Shown one piece after another: positions 44,520-53,290 of a DNA stretch of 64,000 bases. Source of the DNA: Sphingomonas populi (GTDB lineage: Bacteria > Pseudomonadota > Alphaproteobacteria > Sphingomonadales > Sphingomonadaceae). The stretch spans positions 44,503 through 108,502 of the forward strand of contig NZ_SGIS01000014.1 of NCBI RefSeq assembly GCF_004208535.1. The letters are read 5' to 3'. Position numbers and translations under genes: made by a program. Each line of letters begins with the position of its first letter. The first letter of the stretch is position 1. The notes beneath the pieces are model-generated. The model was not told the DNA's origin, ran no database searches, and was given only the letters and a program-made list of their open reading frames with translations.

Positions 44520-44631
44520 TACTCCCCTCCCTGGAAGGGAGGGGTCGGGGGTGGGTCGGCCCGCGCGGTAAAGTTGCGCCCGCCTACCGACCAGCCCCCC
44601 CCCCACCCCTCCCTTCCAGGGAGGGGAGCCA
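44520..44631. repeat. REP-like composite palindrome (CTCCCCTCCC family)
   Basis: Opening hairpin CCCTCCCTGGAAGGGAGGG and closing CCCTCCCTTCCAGGGAGGG flank a middle with GGGGGTGGGTCGG and CGACCAGCCCCCC. Related to the copies at 10711-10818 and 63791-63897. It lies between proB and the sphingolipid genes. Confidence 0.88.
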
Positions 44632-44676
44632 TGTGGCGCTGGCGGCGACCGCCGCGTTCACCAGGAACCTTTCGCA

Positions 44677-45582
44677 ATGATCACGCTCGCCATCACCGGC
44701 GGCACCGGCTTCGTGGGCAAACGGCTGATCGAACAGGCGCTTGCTGCTGGCTATCGCGTGCGTGCGCTCACGCGCCGGACGCAGCCGGCGCGTGAGGGTG
44801 TGACGTGGGTCGCGGGTGCGCTCGACGATACGCGCGCGCTCGACGAGCTCGTGGCGGGCGCGGATGTCGTCATCCACGTCGCGGGCGTCGTCAACACGCC
44901 GACGCGGGAGGGTTTCGTCGCCGGCAACATCACCGGCACGCAGGCCGTGGTGGATGCCGCGCGCGCGGCAGGCGTGCGCCGCTTCGTCCATGTCTCGTCG
45001 CTGGCGGCGCGCGAGCCGCAGCTTTCGGTCTACGGTTGGTCGAAGCACGGCGCGGAGGACGTGGTCACCGCATCTGGTCTGGACTGGACGATGGTACGTC
45101 CTTCCGGTGTGTTCGGCCCGGGCGATACCGATTGGCTCGACATGTTTCGCGCCGCGAAGCACGGCATCGCGCTGCTGCCACCGCCCGGCAAGCTGGCCGT
45201 GATCCATGTCGATGATCTGGCGCGCTTGTTGCTCGCGGTCGTCGCCACCAACCCGGGCCAAGTCATCTACGAGGCGGACGATGGCCGCCCCGGCGGCTGG
45301 ACGCACCGCGACTTCGCGCGCGCGATCGGCACGGCGGTCGGCCGCCGCGTGTTGGCGATCGATCTGCCCAAGCCGGTGATGCTCGCGGCGGCACGGCTCG
45401 ACCGGCTCACGCGCGGCGACAAGGCCAAGCTCACGCCCGACCGGGTCGGCTATTTCTGCCATCCCGACTGGACGATCGATCCTGCCCGCGCGCCCGATCC
45501 TGCGCTGTGGCACGCGCAAATCCCGACGCCCGCAGGACTTGCTGCGACGGCGGCATGGTATCGCGAACACAGCCTGCTATAG
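44677..45582 (+). CDS. cerR: extended SDR, probable CerR-type reductase of sphingolipid synthesis
   Basis: A 301-residue NAD(P)-dependent epimerase/dehydratase-type SDR: cofactor motif TGGTGFVGKRL (residues 7-17), active-site YGWSK, and VRPSGVFGPGD after it. Position is the main clue: it lies 65 bases before an acyl carrier protein gene and spt. In Caulobacter crescentus an SDR near spt (CerR) reduces the 3-keto group of the ceramide intermediate. Complex I NDUFA9-like proteins have the same fold, so biochemical proof is needed. Confidence 0.75.
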   Translation: MITLAITGGTGFVGKRLIEQALAAGYRVRALTRRTQPAREGVTWVAGALDDTRALDELVAGADVVIHVAGVVNTPTREGFVAGNITGTQAVVDAARAAGVRRFVHVSSLAAREPQLSVYGWSKHGAEDVVTASGLDWTMVRPSGVFGPGDTDWLDMFRAAKHGIALLPPPGKLAVIHVDDLARLLLAVVATNPGQVIYEADDGRPGGWTHRDFARAIGTAVGRRVLAIDLPKPVMLAAARLDRLTRGDKAKLTPDRVGYFCHPDWTIDPARAPDPALWHAQIPTPAGLAATAAWYREHSLL

Positions 45583-45647
45583 AATCGTCCGAATGCCGCC
45601 GCATTTGCTTGGCAACGTCCGTGCGGCCCTACTCCCGAAGGATCTCC

Positions 45648-45890
45648 ATGAGCGACCGCGCCACCGTTTTCGAAACCGTTACCAGCCAGATCGAGCCGTT
45701 CAACAAGAAGGGTGTCGCACTGACCGAGGCGACCACCTTCCAGGGCGATCTCGAATGGGACAGCCTGACGGTGATGGATTTCGTCGCGGCGATCGAGGAC
45801 GAGTTCGACATCATCATCACCATGAACATGCAGGCCGAGATCGAGACGATCGGCCAGCTCGTCGATGCCGTGATGAGCCTGAAAGCCTGA
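45648..45890 (+). CDS. dedicated acyl carrier protein of sphingolipid synthesis
   Basis: An 80-residue ACP with attachment serine at residue 39 in DLEWDSLTVMDF and four-helix spacing typical of ACPs (AIEDEFDIIITMNMQAEIET). It lacks the usual DSLDxVEL sequence of fatty-acid ACP, as expected for a specialised copy. Placed 8 bases before spt, it most likely presents the acyl chain to serine palmitoyltransferase, the role shown for the spt-linked ACP of Caulobacter. AAGGA lies about 7 bases before the ATG. Confidence 0.9.
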   Translation: MSDRATVFETVTSQIEPFNKKGVALTEATTFQGDLEWDSLTVMDFVAAIEDEFDIIITMNMQAEIETIGQLVDAVMSLKA

Positions 45891-45898
45891 GACAGATC

Positions 45899-47161
45899 AT
45901 GACCGAAGCCGCTGCCACCGCCGACGCCCTGCCCGCCTTCCCCGCCGAGGTGGCGCCAGAACGCGACCTGTTCTCCAAATTCGACGCGCTGATCGCCGAG
46001 CGCGAGGCGCTGATGGCGACCGGCGTGCGCGACCCGTTCGCGATCGTGATGGACGAGGTGAAGTCCCCCACGCTCGCGATCATCAAGGGCAAGGAGACGA
46101 TCCTGCTCGGCACCTACAATTACATGGGCATGACGTTCGACCCGGACGTGATCGCCGCCGGCAAGGACGCGCTCGACCAGTTCGGATCGGGCACCACCGG
46201 CAGCCGCGTGCTCAACGGCACCTATTCGCCGCACAAGGATTGCGAAGCGGCGCTGAAAGAATTCTACGGCACCGAGCACGCGATGGTGTTCTCGACCGGA
46301 TATCAGGCCAATCTCGGCATGATCTCGACGCTCGCCGGCAAGGGCGAGTATATCATTCTCGACGCCGACAGCCACGCCTCGATCTATGACGGCTGCGCGC
46401 TCGGCAATGCCGAGATCGTGCGCTTCCGCCACAATTCGGTCGAGGATCTCGACAAGCGCCTCGGCCGTCTGCCCAGGGAGCCGGGCAAGCTTGTCGTGCT
46501 CGAAGGCGTCTATTCGATGCTCGGCGATATCGCGCCGCTGCCCGAAATGGTCGCAGTGGCGAAGAAGCACGGCTGCATGGTGCTGGTCGATGAGGCGCAC
46601 GGCATGGGCTTCTTTGGGCCGAACGGGCGCGGCGTATACGAGGAGCAGGGCGTCGAAGCGGATGTCGATTTCGTGGTCGGCACCTTCTCCAAATCGGTCG
46701 GCACGGTCGGGGGGTTCTGCGTGTCGAACCATCCCAAGTTCGACGTGATGCGGCTGGTGTGCCGGCCTTATGTGTTCACCGCCTCGCTGCCGCCGTCAGT
46801 GGTAGCGACCGCCGCGACCTCGATCCGCAAGCTGATGCATGCCGGCGAGAAGCGCGCGCATCTGTGGGCCAATTCGAAGCGGCTGCATGGCGGCCTCAAG
46901 CAAATGGGCTACACGCTCGGCACCGAGACGCCGCAATCGGCGATCATCGCGGTGATCCTCAAGGACCAGACGCAAGCGGTGGCGCTGTGGCAGTCGCTGC
47001 TGGAGGGTGGCCTCTACGTCAACATGGCACGCCCGCCCGCGACGCCGGCTGGCACGTACCTGCTGCGCTGCTCGCTTTGCGCGGAACACAGCGCCGAGCA
47101 GGTCGAGACGATCCTCGCCCTGTTCAAGGCGTCGGGACAGGCCGTGGGGGCGATCGATTAA
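45899..47161 (+). CDS. spt: serine palmitoyltransferase
   Basis: A 420-residue soluble PLP enzyme of the alpha-oxoamine synthase family that condenses L-serine with an acyl thioester to 3-ketosphinganine, the first committed sphingolipid step. PLP residues fall at His159 (DADSHAS), Asp231, His234 (LVDEAHGMGFFG) and Lys265 (GTFSKSVGTVGG), which as I recall are exactly the positions of the Sphingomonas paucimobilis enzyme; PPATPAGTYLLRCSLCAEH forms the substrate loop. KBL or ALAS is excluded by these details and by the adjacent ACP gene. Confidence 0.97.
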   Translation: MTEAAATADALPAFPAEVAPERDLFSKFDALIAEREALMATGVRDPFAIVMDEVKSPTLAIIKGKETILLGTYNYMGMTFDPDVIAAGKDALDQFGSGTTGSRVLNGTYSPHKDCEAALKEFYGTEHAMVFSTGYQANLGMISTLAGKGEYIILDADSHASIYDGCALGNAEIVRFRHNSVEDLDKRLGRLPREPGKLVVLEGVYSMLGDIAPLPEMVAVAKKHGCMVLVDEAHGMGFFGPNGRGVYEEQGVEADVDFVVGTFSKSVGTVGGFCVSNHPKFDVMRLVCRPYVFTASLPPSVVATAATSIRKLMHAGEKRAHLWANSKRLHGGLKQMGYTLGTETPQSAIIAVILKDQTQAVALWQSLLEGGLYVNMARPPATPAGTYLLRCSLCAEHSAEQVETILALFKASGQAVGAID

Positions 47162-47209
47162 GGGGAGTCCCGGCTTTCCCCGAGTCGCGCAGCATAGTAA
47201 CGTGAAACG

Positions 47210-49150
47210 ATGAGCGGGACCGAGGGCGACGCGGGGGCGGAACACACCTCCAGCGCGGCATGGCGCACCATCATGCTGGTCGTGATGGCGCTGCTGGGCC
47301 TGTCGGTGCTCGTCGGGCTGATTTTCACCTTGTCCGGCGCGAATCGCCAGCGCGACGAAGCGCAGCAGCGCGAGCGGCACAGCTATGAGGTGATGATCCT
47401 CGCGCGCACGCTGGCGGGCACGATCGCCGATGCCGAGGCGGCGCTCGGCCGCTACGTCATCAGCGGCGACCGTGCGCTCGGCGGGCGATATGCGGAGCAA
47501 TGGCAGGTCGCCGGCTCGCAGATCGACAAGCTGCGGCGCGACACCGCAGACAACCCCGAACAGGCGAACGCGATTAGCGACCTCGCCGACGCGTATGGCG
47601 CGCGCGGCGCCGAACTCGAACTGATCGCGCTGAGCACGCGGTACAAAAAAAACAACCAGGCGCTCGGCCTCTATTACCGTGCCGGCACCTCACCCAAACT
47701 TGCCCGGATCAACGCACTGCTGAACGAGATTTCCCGGCGCGAGCATGTGCTGCTCGACCAGCGCACGGCCAGCGCGATGGCGGCGGTCGCGCATTCGAAC
47801 GATGTCGCCAAGGTGCTGGCGGTGTTCGGGCTGTTGATCGTGATCGGCGCGATCCTGCTCGGCTGGGTGATGGTGCAGGCGCTCGGGTTCGAAGCGATCG
47901 CGCAGGCGGAAACCGCCGCCGAGCGCGCGCGCGCCGAAGACCTGCAGGCCGCCGTCGCCGCCGCGACCGCCGAGCTGCGCGCGCAGGAGGCGCAGCTCCG
48001 CCAGATCCAGAAGATGGAGGCGATCGGTCAACTCACCGGCGGCATCGCGCACGATTTCAACAATATGCTCGCGGTGGTGCTCGGCGGTCTCGAACTGGCG
48101 CGCCGGCAGATCGCGCTCGACCCCACCGCCGCCAACCGCCACATCGACAGCGCGACCGAGGGCGCGAACCGCGCCGCCGAACTGACCCGGCGGCTGCTTG
48201 CCTTCTCGCGTGAGGATGCGCTGCATACCGAGCCAGTCGAGCCGGGCGCGCTGGTCGCGGGCATGTCCGATCTGCTCGATCGCACGCTCGGCGATGCCGT
48301 CACCGTGACGGTGCGGGACGCGGGCAGCGGCTGGCATACGCGCGCGGACCGGCACCAGCTCGAGAACGTCATCCTCAATCTCGCGGTCAACGCGCGCGAC
48401 GCGATGGACGGGCGCGGCCAGCTCACCATCACCACGGCGGGCACGGCTCTGTCGCATGGCGCGGTCGGCGCATGTCCGGCCGGCGAATATGTCAGCATCG
48501 CGGTCTCCGACACCGGCAGCGGCATGACGCCCGAGGTGATGGAGCGCGTGTTCGAACCGTTCTTCACCACCAAACCGGTCGGCAAGGGCACCGGACTCGG
48601 GCTGAGCCAGGTGTTCAGCTTCGTGCGGCAGGCCGAGGGTGAGGTCGCGCTGCGCTCGGCGCCCGGCGAGGGCACCACCGTGACGCTGTATCTGCCGCGC
48701 CACACGGGCCAGGCCGCGCCGGCCGCGACGCCGCCTGCCCTCCCCGCCGACATAGCGCCAGCCGCACTCGACATCCTCGTCGTCGAGGACGATCCGCGCG
48801 TGCTTGCCGCGACGATGGGCGCGCTGGAGGAACTCGGCCACCGTGCGGTCGCGTGCGGCGATCCGCTCGCCGCACCCGCGCTGCTCGCCGCAGATCCGGC
48901 GACGACATTGGTGATTTCCGACGTGCTGATGCCGGGCCAGACCGGGCCGGAGATGGTGGCCGGACTGCTGCTGCGCCGCCCAGACCTGGCGGTGCTGTTC
49001 GTCACCGGATTCGCGGGCGAGGCCTGCGAAGCCGAATTCGGTGGCCATGTCGTGCTGCGCAAACCGTTCACCATTGCCGGGCTGGAAGCCGCGATCCACG
49101 ATGCGATCACCGCGCCGGGCGCCACCGAGAGCCACATCGCCGCCGAATGA
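47210..49150 (+). CDS. hybrid sensor histidine kinase with CHASE3-like sensor
   Basis: A 646-residue membrane kinase: TM1 at about 20-42, a periplasmic helical region of about 155 residues resembling CHASE3, TM2 at about 202-224, a short coiled coil, HisKA with phospho-accepting His281 (GGIAHDFNN), HATPase boxes (N390-N394 in NVILNLAVNARDAMDG; DTGSG 434-438; GKGTGLGL) and a C-terminal receiver with Asp571 (ISDVLMPGQTG). The receiver lacks an output domain, and no separate response regulator is adjacent. It follows spt by 48 bases and precedes lptF by about 95 bases. Confidence 0.9.
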   Translation: MSGTEGDAGAEHTSSAAWRTIMLVVMALLGLSVLVGLIFTLSGANRQRDEAQQRERHSYEVMILARTLAGTIADAEAALGRYVISGDRALGGRYAEQWQVAGSQIDKLRRDTADNPEQANAISDLADAYGARGAELELIALSTRYKKNNQALGLYYRAGTSPKLARINALLNEISRREHVLLDQRTASAMAAVAHSNDVAKVLAVFGLLIVIGAILLGWVMVQALGFEAIAQAETAAERARAEDLQAAVAAATAELRAQEAQLRQIQKMEAIGQLTGGIAHDFNNMLAVVLGGLELARRQIALDPTAANRHIDSATEGANRAAELTRRLLAFSREDALHTEPVEPGALVAGMSDLLDRTLGDAVTVTVRDAGSGWHTRADRHQLENVILNLAVNARDAMDGRGQLTITTAGTALSHGAVGACPAGEYVSIAVSDTGSGMTPEVMERVFEPFFTTKPVGKGTGLGLSQVFSFVRQAEGEVALRSAPGEGTTVTLYLPRHTGQAAPAATPPALPADIAPAALDILVVEDDPRVLAATMGALEELGHRAVACGDPLAAPALLAADPATTLVISDVLMPGQTGPEMVAGLLLRRPDLAVLFVTGFAGEACEAEFGGHVVLRKPFTIAGLEAAIHDAITAPGATESHIAAE

Positions 49151-49244
49151 TTTCGTAGCTGACGCGCGCGGCATAGGCCGATATAGCCCGGCGCTTCGGT
49201 CTCTCCTCCACACGTCCCCAGCAAAAAGCCGCCAAAGCCAGCCC

Positions 49245-50441
49245 ATGAAGTCCATCGACCGCTACATGGCCCGGCTGATCGCGGTGCCGCTGTTCTCGAC
49301 TCTGGTCATCTCGGCGATGCTGCTGGTGCTCGACCGGATGTTGCGCCTGTTCGATTTCGTCGCGACCGAGGGTGGCCCGATCAGCGTCGTGTGGCGGATG
49401 CTCGCCAATCTGCTGCCCGAATATCTCGGCCTCGGCATTCCGATCGGGCTGCTGCTCGGCGTGCTGCTCGCCTTCCGCCGGCTCGCCACCTCGTCGGAAC
49501 TCGATGTGATGCGTGCGGTCGGCATGAGCTATCTGCGGCTGCTGTACGTGCCGTTCCTCTATGCGATAACGCTCGCGGCGGTGAATCTCGCGATCGTCGG
49601 CTTCATCCAGCCCGACGCGCGCTATTCCTACGAGAAATTGCGCTTCGAACTGCGCACCGGCGCGCTCGGCGCCTCGATCAAGGTCGGCGAGTTCACCCAC
49701 TTCCCCAACGGCGGCACCGTGCGGATCGAGCACAGCCGTGACAACGGCCGCAAGCTCTCGGGCATCTTCGTGCAATATGCCGACAAGAAGGGCGACTGGT
49801 ACGCCGTCACCGCGCAAAGCGGCCAGTTCCTCGCCACCGACAACCCGGATGAGATTATTTTCCGGCTGACCAATGGCACGCTCGTGAACAAGGCGCTCAA
49901 TTTCGCGACGCCGCGCGTGCTGACTTTCACCTCGCACGACCTGCCGATCGCGCTGCCCAAATACGAAAACTTCCGCACCCAGGGCAGCAGCAACCTGGAA
50001 ATGACGCTGCCGACACTCGCCAAGCTCGGCCATGACCGCCATGCCGACAAGGAAACCCGCGACACTAGCCGCGCCGCGTTCCATTTCCGCATCGTCGAGG
50101 TCTGCACGATGTTCCTGCTGCCGCTGCTCGGCCTCGCGCTCGGCGTGCCGCCGAAGCGATCCTCCTCGGCGATCGGCGTGTTCCTCGGCATCATCATGAT
50201 CGTCGCGTATCACAAGGTGAACGAATACGGCATGGCGGTGGGCGGGCTGGGCAAGATCGACCCGATCATCGCTTTGTGGGTTCCGTTCGCGGTGTTCGCC
50301 AGCCTCGTGCTGTGGATGTTCTATACGATCGCGTTCGTGCCCGGCGGCCAGCCGATCGGCGCGCTGGAACGTGGCGCGGCCAAGGCGGCCAAGGCGATCG
50401 GCCGGCTGTTGCCGCGCCGCGGCCGGGAGGCACGGGCATGA
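49245..50441 (+). CDS. lptF: LptF-type lipid-export permease
   Basis: A 398-residue inner-membrane protein of the LptF/LptG (YjgP/YjgQ) family: three N-terminal TM helices (SIDRYMARLIAVPLFSTLVI opening; GLGIPIGLLLGVLLAFRRL), a periplasmic beta-jellyroll of about 150 residues, and three C-terminal TM helices. With LptB2 it extracts lipid from the inner membrane and passes it to LptC/LptA. Its ATG overlaps nothing upstream; its stop overlaps lptG (ATGA). In a glycosphingolipid-bearing sphingomonad the cargo may not be LPS. No lptB, lptC or lptD is in the window. Confidence 0.92.
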   Translation: MKSIDRYMARLIAVPLFSTLVISAMLLVLDRMLRLFDFVATEGGPISVVWRMLANLLPEYLGLGIPIGLLLGVLLAFRRLATSSELDVMRAVGMSYLRLLYVPFLYAITLAAVNLAIVGFIQPDARYSYEKLRFELRTGALGASIKVGEFTHFPNGGTVRIEHSRDNGRKLSGIFVQYADKKGDWYAVTAQSGQFLATDNPDEIIFRLTNGTLVNKALNFATPRVLTFTSHDLPIALPKYENFRTQGSSNLEMTLPTLAKLGHDRHADKETRDTSRAAFHFRIVEVCTMFLLPLLGLALGVPPKRSSSAIGVFLGIIMIVAYHKVNEYGMAVGGLGKIDPIIALWVPFAVFASLVLWMFYTIAFVPGGQPIGALERGAAKAAKAIGRLLPRRGREARA

Positions 50442-51529
50442 CCGCGATGTTCCCGTCGCGCACCGTCGCGCTGTACATGGCGAAGATGTTCCTGATCCGC
50501 ACCTTCGCCATCCTCGGCGTGCTGGTGCTGGTGCTGCAATCGCTCGACCTGCTCACCGAATCGGGCAAGATCCTCGCGTATGCCGGCAATGGCGACACGC
50601 AGATCTGGCATTATATCGGTCTGCGCGTGCCGCAGATCATCTCGACCTTCCTGCCCTATTCGGTGCTGCTCGGCGCGATCATCACGCTGACGACGCTCAA
50701 TCAGAACAGCGAAGTCATCGCACTGAAAGCGTCAGGGCTGTCGGCGCACCAGATCCTCGCACCGCTGATCGTGGCGAGCTTCGGCGTCGCTCTGCTGTCG
50801 TTCAGCTTCAACGATCGCATCGTCGCCCGCGCCACCGCGACGCTCGACCAGTGGCAGAAGGTCAATTACGGCCCGTTGCCGATCGACCGTGGCGATCGCT
50901 CGAACGTATGGGTGCGCGACGGCGACGATCTCATTCAGGTCGATCAGATCAAGGGGCGCGGTAACGCGGCGATCCTCGGCGGCGTGACCTTGTTCGACCG
51001 CGAAGGGGGTTCGCTCGCGACGATCACCAAGGCGCTCCACGGCAAACGCGAGGGCGACGGCTGGCGGATCTGGCCGGCGACTCGCTTCGACCTCGCCGCC
51101 GACAAGGTGACGCCGCTCGGATCGATCGTGATCGGTCACGGTGTACGGCCCGATCAATTCTCGCTGTCGAGCGTCGATGCCGACGGACTTTCGTTCGGCG
51201 ACCTTCAATCCGCGATTGCCGACCTCACCGCTGCCGGCCGGCCGACCGCATCGCTGGAAGGCACGCTCTGGCATAAGCTGTCGGGGCCGATGTCGGCGAT
51301 GCTGATGCCGCTGCTGGGGGCGGTCGCCGCGTTCGGCATCGCGCGATCGGGCAAGCTGTTCGTGCGCGCGGTGATCGGCATGGGCCTTGGCTTTCTGTAC
51401 TTCGTCGCCGACAATTTCGCGCTGGCGATGGGCAATCTTGGCGCCTACCCGCCGTTTCTGGCGGCATGGGGCGCGTTCCTGCTGTTCCTGATGATCGGCG
51501 AAACCGTGCTGATCCGCACCGAGGAGTGA
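50438..51529 (+). CDS. lptG: LptG-type lipid-export permease
   Basis: A 363-residue partner of LptF with the same layout: YMAKMFLIRTFAILGVLVLV (TM1), coupling-helix region TTLNQNSEVIALKASGLSAH between TM2 and TM3, periplasmic jellyroll (VWVRDGDDLIQVDQIKGRG), and C-terminal helices with HKLSGPMSAMLMPLLGAVAAFG. Overlap with lptF by four bases ensures coupled translation. An ABM-domain gene follows 4 bases after its stop. Confidence 0.92.
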   Translation: MTAMFPSRTVALYMAKMFLIRTFAILGVLVLVLQSLDLLTESGKILAYAGNGDTQIWHYIGLRVPQIISTFLPYSVLLGAIITLTTLNQNSEVIALKASGLSAHQILAPLIVASFGVALLSFSFNDRIVARATATLDQWQKVNYGPLPIDRGDRSNVWVRDGDDLIQVDQIKGRGNAAILGGVTLFDREGGSLATITKALHGKREGDGWRIWPATRFDLAADKVTPLGSIVIGHGVRPDQFSLSSVDADGLSFGDLQSAIADLTAAGRPTASLEGTLWHKLSGPMSAMLMPLLGAVAAFGIARSGKLFVRAVIGMGLGFLYFVADNFALAMGNLGAYPPFLAAWGAFLLFLMIGETVLIRTEE

Positions 51530-51533
51530 CGTC

Positions 51534-51833
51534 ATGCTGCTGATCGTCGGCACGATCCGCTTCCCCGCCGAAAACGTCGCTGCCGCACGCAGCGCGATCG
51601 AAGCGTTGGTGACGGCCACCCGCGCCGAGGACGGCTGCTTCGAATATCGCTTCGCCGAAGATGTGCTCGATCCCGGCCTGATCCACATCACCGAGCGCTG
51701 GCGCGACCGCGCCGCGCTCGACGCGCATTTCGAGATGCCACACATCGCGGCCTGGCGCGCCGCCGGAGCGGCGCTCGGCGTCAGCGACCGCGCGCTGAGA
51801 CTGTACACGGTTGACGACGGGCAAGCGCTTTAA
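51534..51833 (+). CDS. ABM-domain protein (putative monooxygenase)
   Basis: A 99-residue dimeric alpha-beta barrel protein: MLLIVGTIRFPAENVAAAR, EDGCFEYRFAEDVLDPGLIH and ERWRDRAALDAHFEMPHIAAW are characteristic of the antibiotic-biosynthesis-monooxygenase/YgiN-like group, which act on quinols or heme without cofactors. GAGGAG lies 7 bases before the ATG. It closely follows lptG, so it is probably co-transcribed; a role in lipid metabolism is not implied by the fold. Confidence 0.82.
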   Translation: MLLIVGTIRFPAENVAAARSAIEALVTATRAEDGCFEYRFAEDVLDPGLIHITERWRDRAALDAHFEMPHIAAWRAAGAALGVSDRALRLYTVDDGQAL

Positions 51834-51880
51834 GCTCCGGGTTCCCGCCGGGGCTTGCTCTGTCGTTCAGGCGTGACTGG

Positions 51881-51994
51881 TCACAGCGCGCGCCGCAGTC
51901 CGAAAATCACCAGGCCGAACACCAGCAGCACTGCGAGCAGGCCCAGGAACTTCAGCCACACGCCAAGCGCGTCACGTCCGCTGCCTTCGGACAT
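51881..51994 (-). CDS. 37-residue single-pass membrane microprotein
   Basis: The frame reads MSEGSGRDALGVWLKFLGLL and continues with a hydrophobic segment to a basic end (GLRRAL). Its ATG begins on the base directly after the desaturase stop codon (TGA-ATG), so it is probably translated by reinitiation. One transmembrane helix covers about residues 12-32, with N-terminus polar and C-terminus positively charged. It is too short for routine gene calling. Function unknown; a helper subunit of the desaturase is a natural guess. Confidence 0.6.
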   Translation of the reverse strand: MSEGSGRDALGVWLKFLGLLAVLLVFGLVIFGLRRAL

Positions 51995-53101
51995 TCAGCG
52001 GGCGCGGGTCGTGCTGCGGACCAGCCGCGCGACCAACGGGGCGAGGCCGGCATGGTTCGCATCGTGATATGGCGACTCGGTGCCCAGCATCGCGACCAGC
52101 CGGCGATGCGCCTCGCCGAGCGCATGATATGGCACGCTCGGCACGAGATGGTGGAGCGCGTGATAGCGCAGGCCGACCGGCGCCCACAGGAACGGCAGGT
52201 AGCTCGGCGGCGGCACGTTGACGCTGTCGAGATATTGCGCGGTGACGCTCATCGCATCGCCCTCGTTCTCCCACAGATGCGCGACCAGCGTGCGGACCTG
52301 GTTGAGCAACGTCGAGACGGCGTAGATGCCGAGGAAGATCGCGAAGGCGCGCAGCGGAATCACGCCGCCCGCGACCAGGGCCACCAATGTGATCGCCCAG
52401 ACGCTGGTTGCGGCCTCCAGCCACAGCCAGCGCGTGCGCAATTCGCCCTCCGGCGGGCGGCGGCGGAAAGCCGGATTGATCGCCAGCGAGGATGCCTGTT
52501 CGATCAACCACGTCCGCAAGCGCGGGATCACCACCGACAGCGGCACCAGCACCGCATAACGCGCCACCAAAGCGATCGGCGCGAGCAGCGCGGTCAGCAC
52601 GAACAGCGGCAGCGTCCACGGTTTCATCAGCGCGAGCGGCAGATATTCGGGATCTTCGACCGTACCGTAGCGGGTGCGGGTGTGGTGGATGGTGTGGACG
52701 CCCTCGTACATGAACGACGGCACCATCATCGGCACGCCGAACAGCAGATTCCACCCCAAACGGAAGCCGGGCACGGCACTCGGCTTCATATGTGTGATCT
52801 CGTGGATGAAGCTGGCGGCGCGGTACAATGCGAGGGCGGCGACGCCACCGGCGAGGATCGCCCAGGGCGACACCCACAGCATCGCCACCGCCAGCGCGGC
52901 ATAGCCGACCACTGCCGAGGTCAGGAAGTCCACCCAATAGGTCGTCGGGTTCGGCGCGTGGAGGTCGCGCGTCAGCTCGGCGGCGGCGCGCAACATCGCC
53001 TTGTCGTCGACCGTCCGGTCGATGGCCGCACGCGCGGAGGCGCCGATCTTATCGGCGTCGCTGCGGCTGGCGAAGGTCATGCTCGTCATAAGGCTGTCCA
53101 T
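51995..53101 (-). CDS. membrane fatty-acid/sphingolipid desaturase-like protein
   Basis: A 368-residue integral membrane di-iron protein. Histidine boxes HEITH (100-104), HTIHH (136-140) and HALHH (314-318), with another His in VAHLWENEGDAMS, match the PF00487 desaturase family; four to six hydrophobic helices separate them. It could desaturate or hydroxylate an acyl chain or sphingoid base; unsaturated and cyclopropane sphingoid bases are known in Sphingomonas lipids. It is divergent from the ceramide-synthase candidate across 189 bases. Two internal ATGs could also serve as start. Confidence 0.85.
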   Translation of the reverse strand: MDSLMTSMTFASRSDADKIGASARAAIDRTVDDKAMLRAAAELTRDLHAPNPTTYWVDFLTSAVVGYAALAVAMLWVSPWAILAGGVAALALYRAASFIHEITHMKPSAVPGFRLGWNLLFGVPMMVPSFMYEGVHTIHHTRTRYGTVEDPEYLPLALMKPWTLPLFVLTALLAPIALVARYAVLVPLSVVIPRLRTWLIEQASSLAINPAFRRRPPEGELRTRWLWLEAATSVWAITLVALVAGGVIPLRAFAIFLGIYAVSTLLNQVRTLVAHLWENEGDAMSVTAQYLDSVNVPPPSYLPFLWAPVGLRYHALHHLVPSVPYHALGEAHRRLVAMLGTESPYHDANHAGLAPLVARLVRSTTRAR

Positions 53102-53290
53102 TGCCCCAATATAGTGGCCGCATGGTGGCAGGAACAGGAGGTCAAATCGTCCAAGCCTGCCGGCGATCCCGATCGCTCGCGCTCCGACAGCACGACACTG
53201 ACGGTAACGGCTTGACGCGCCGCGCGCGCTGCGGCTTGTGCGCTTCGCGCCACGCGCGTGCGCGACGCTTTAGCGAGAGGCTTATCCACC

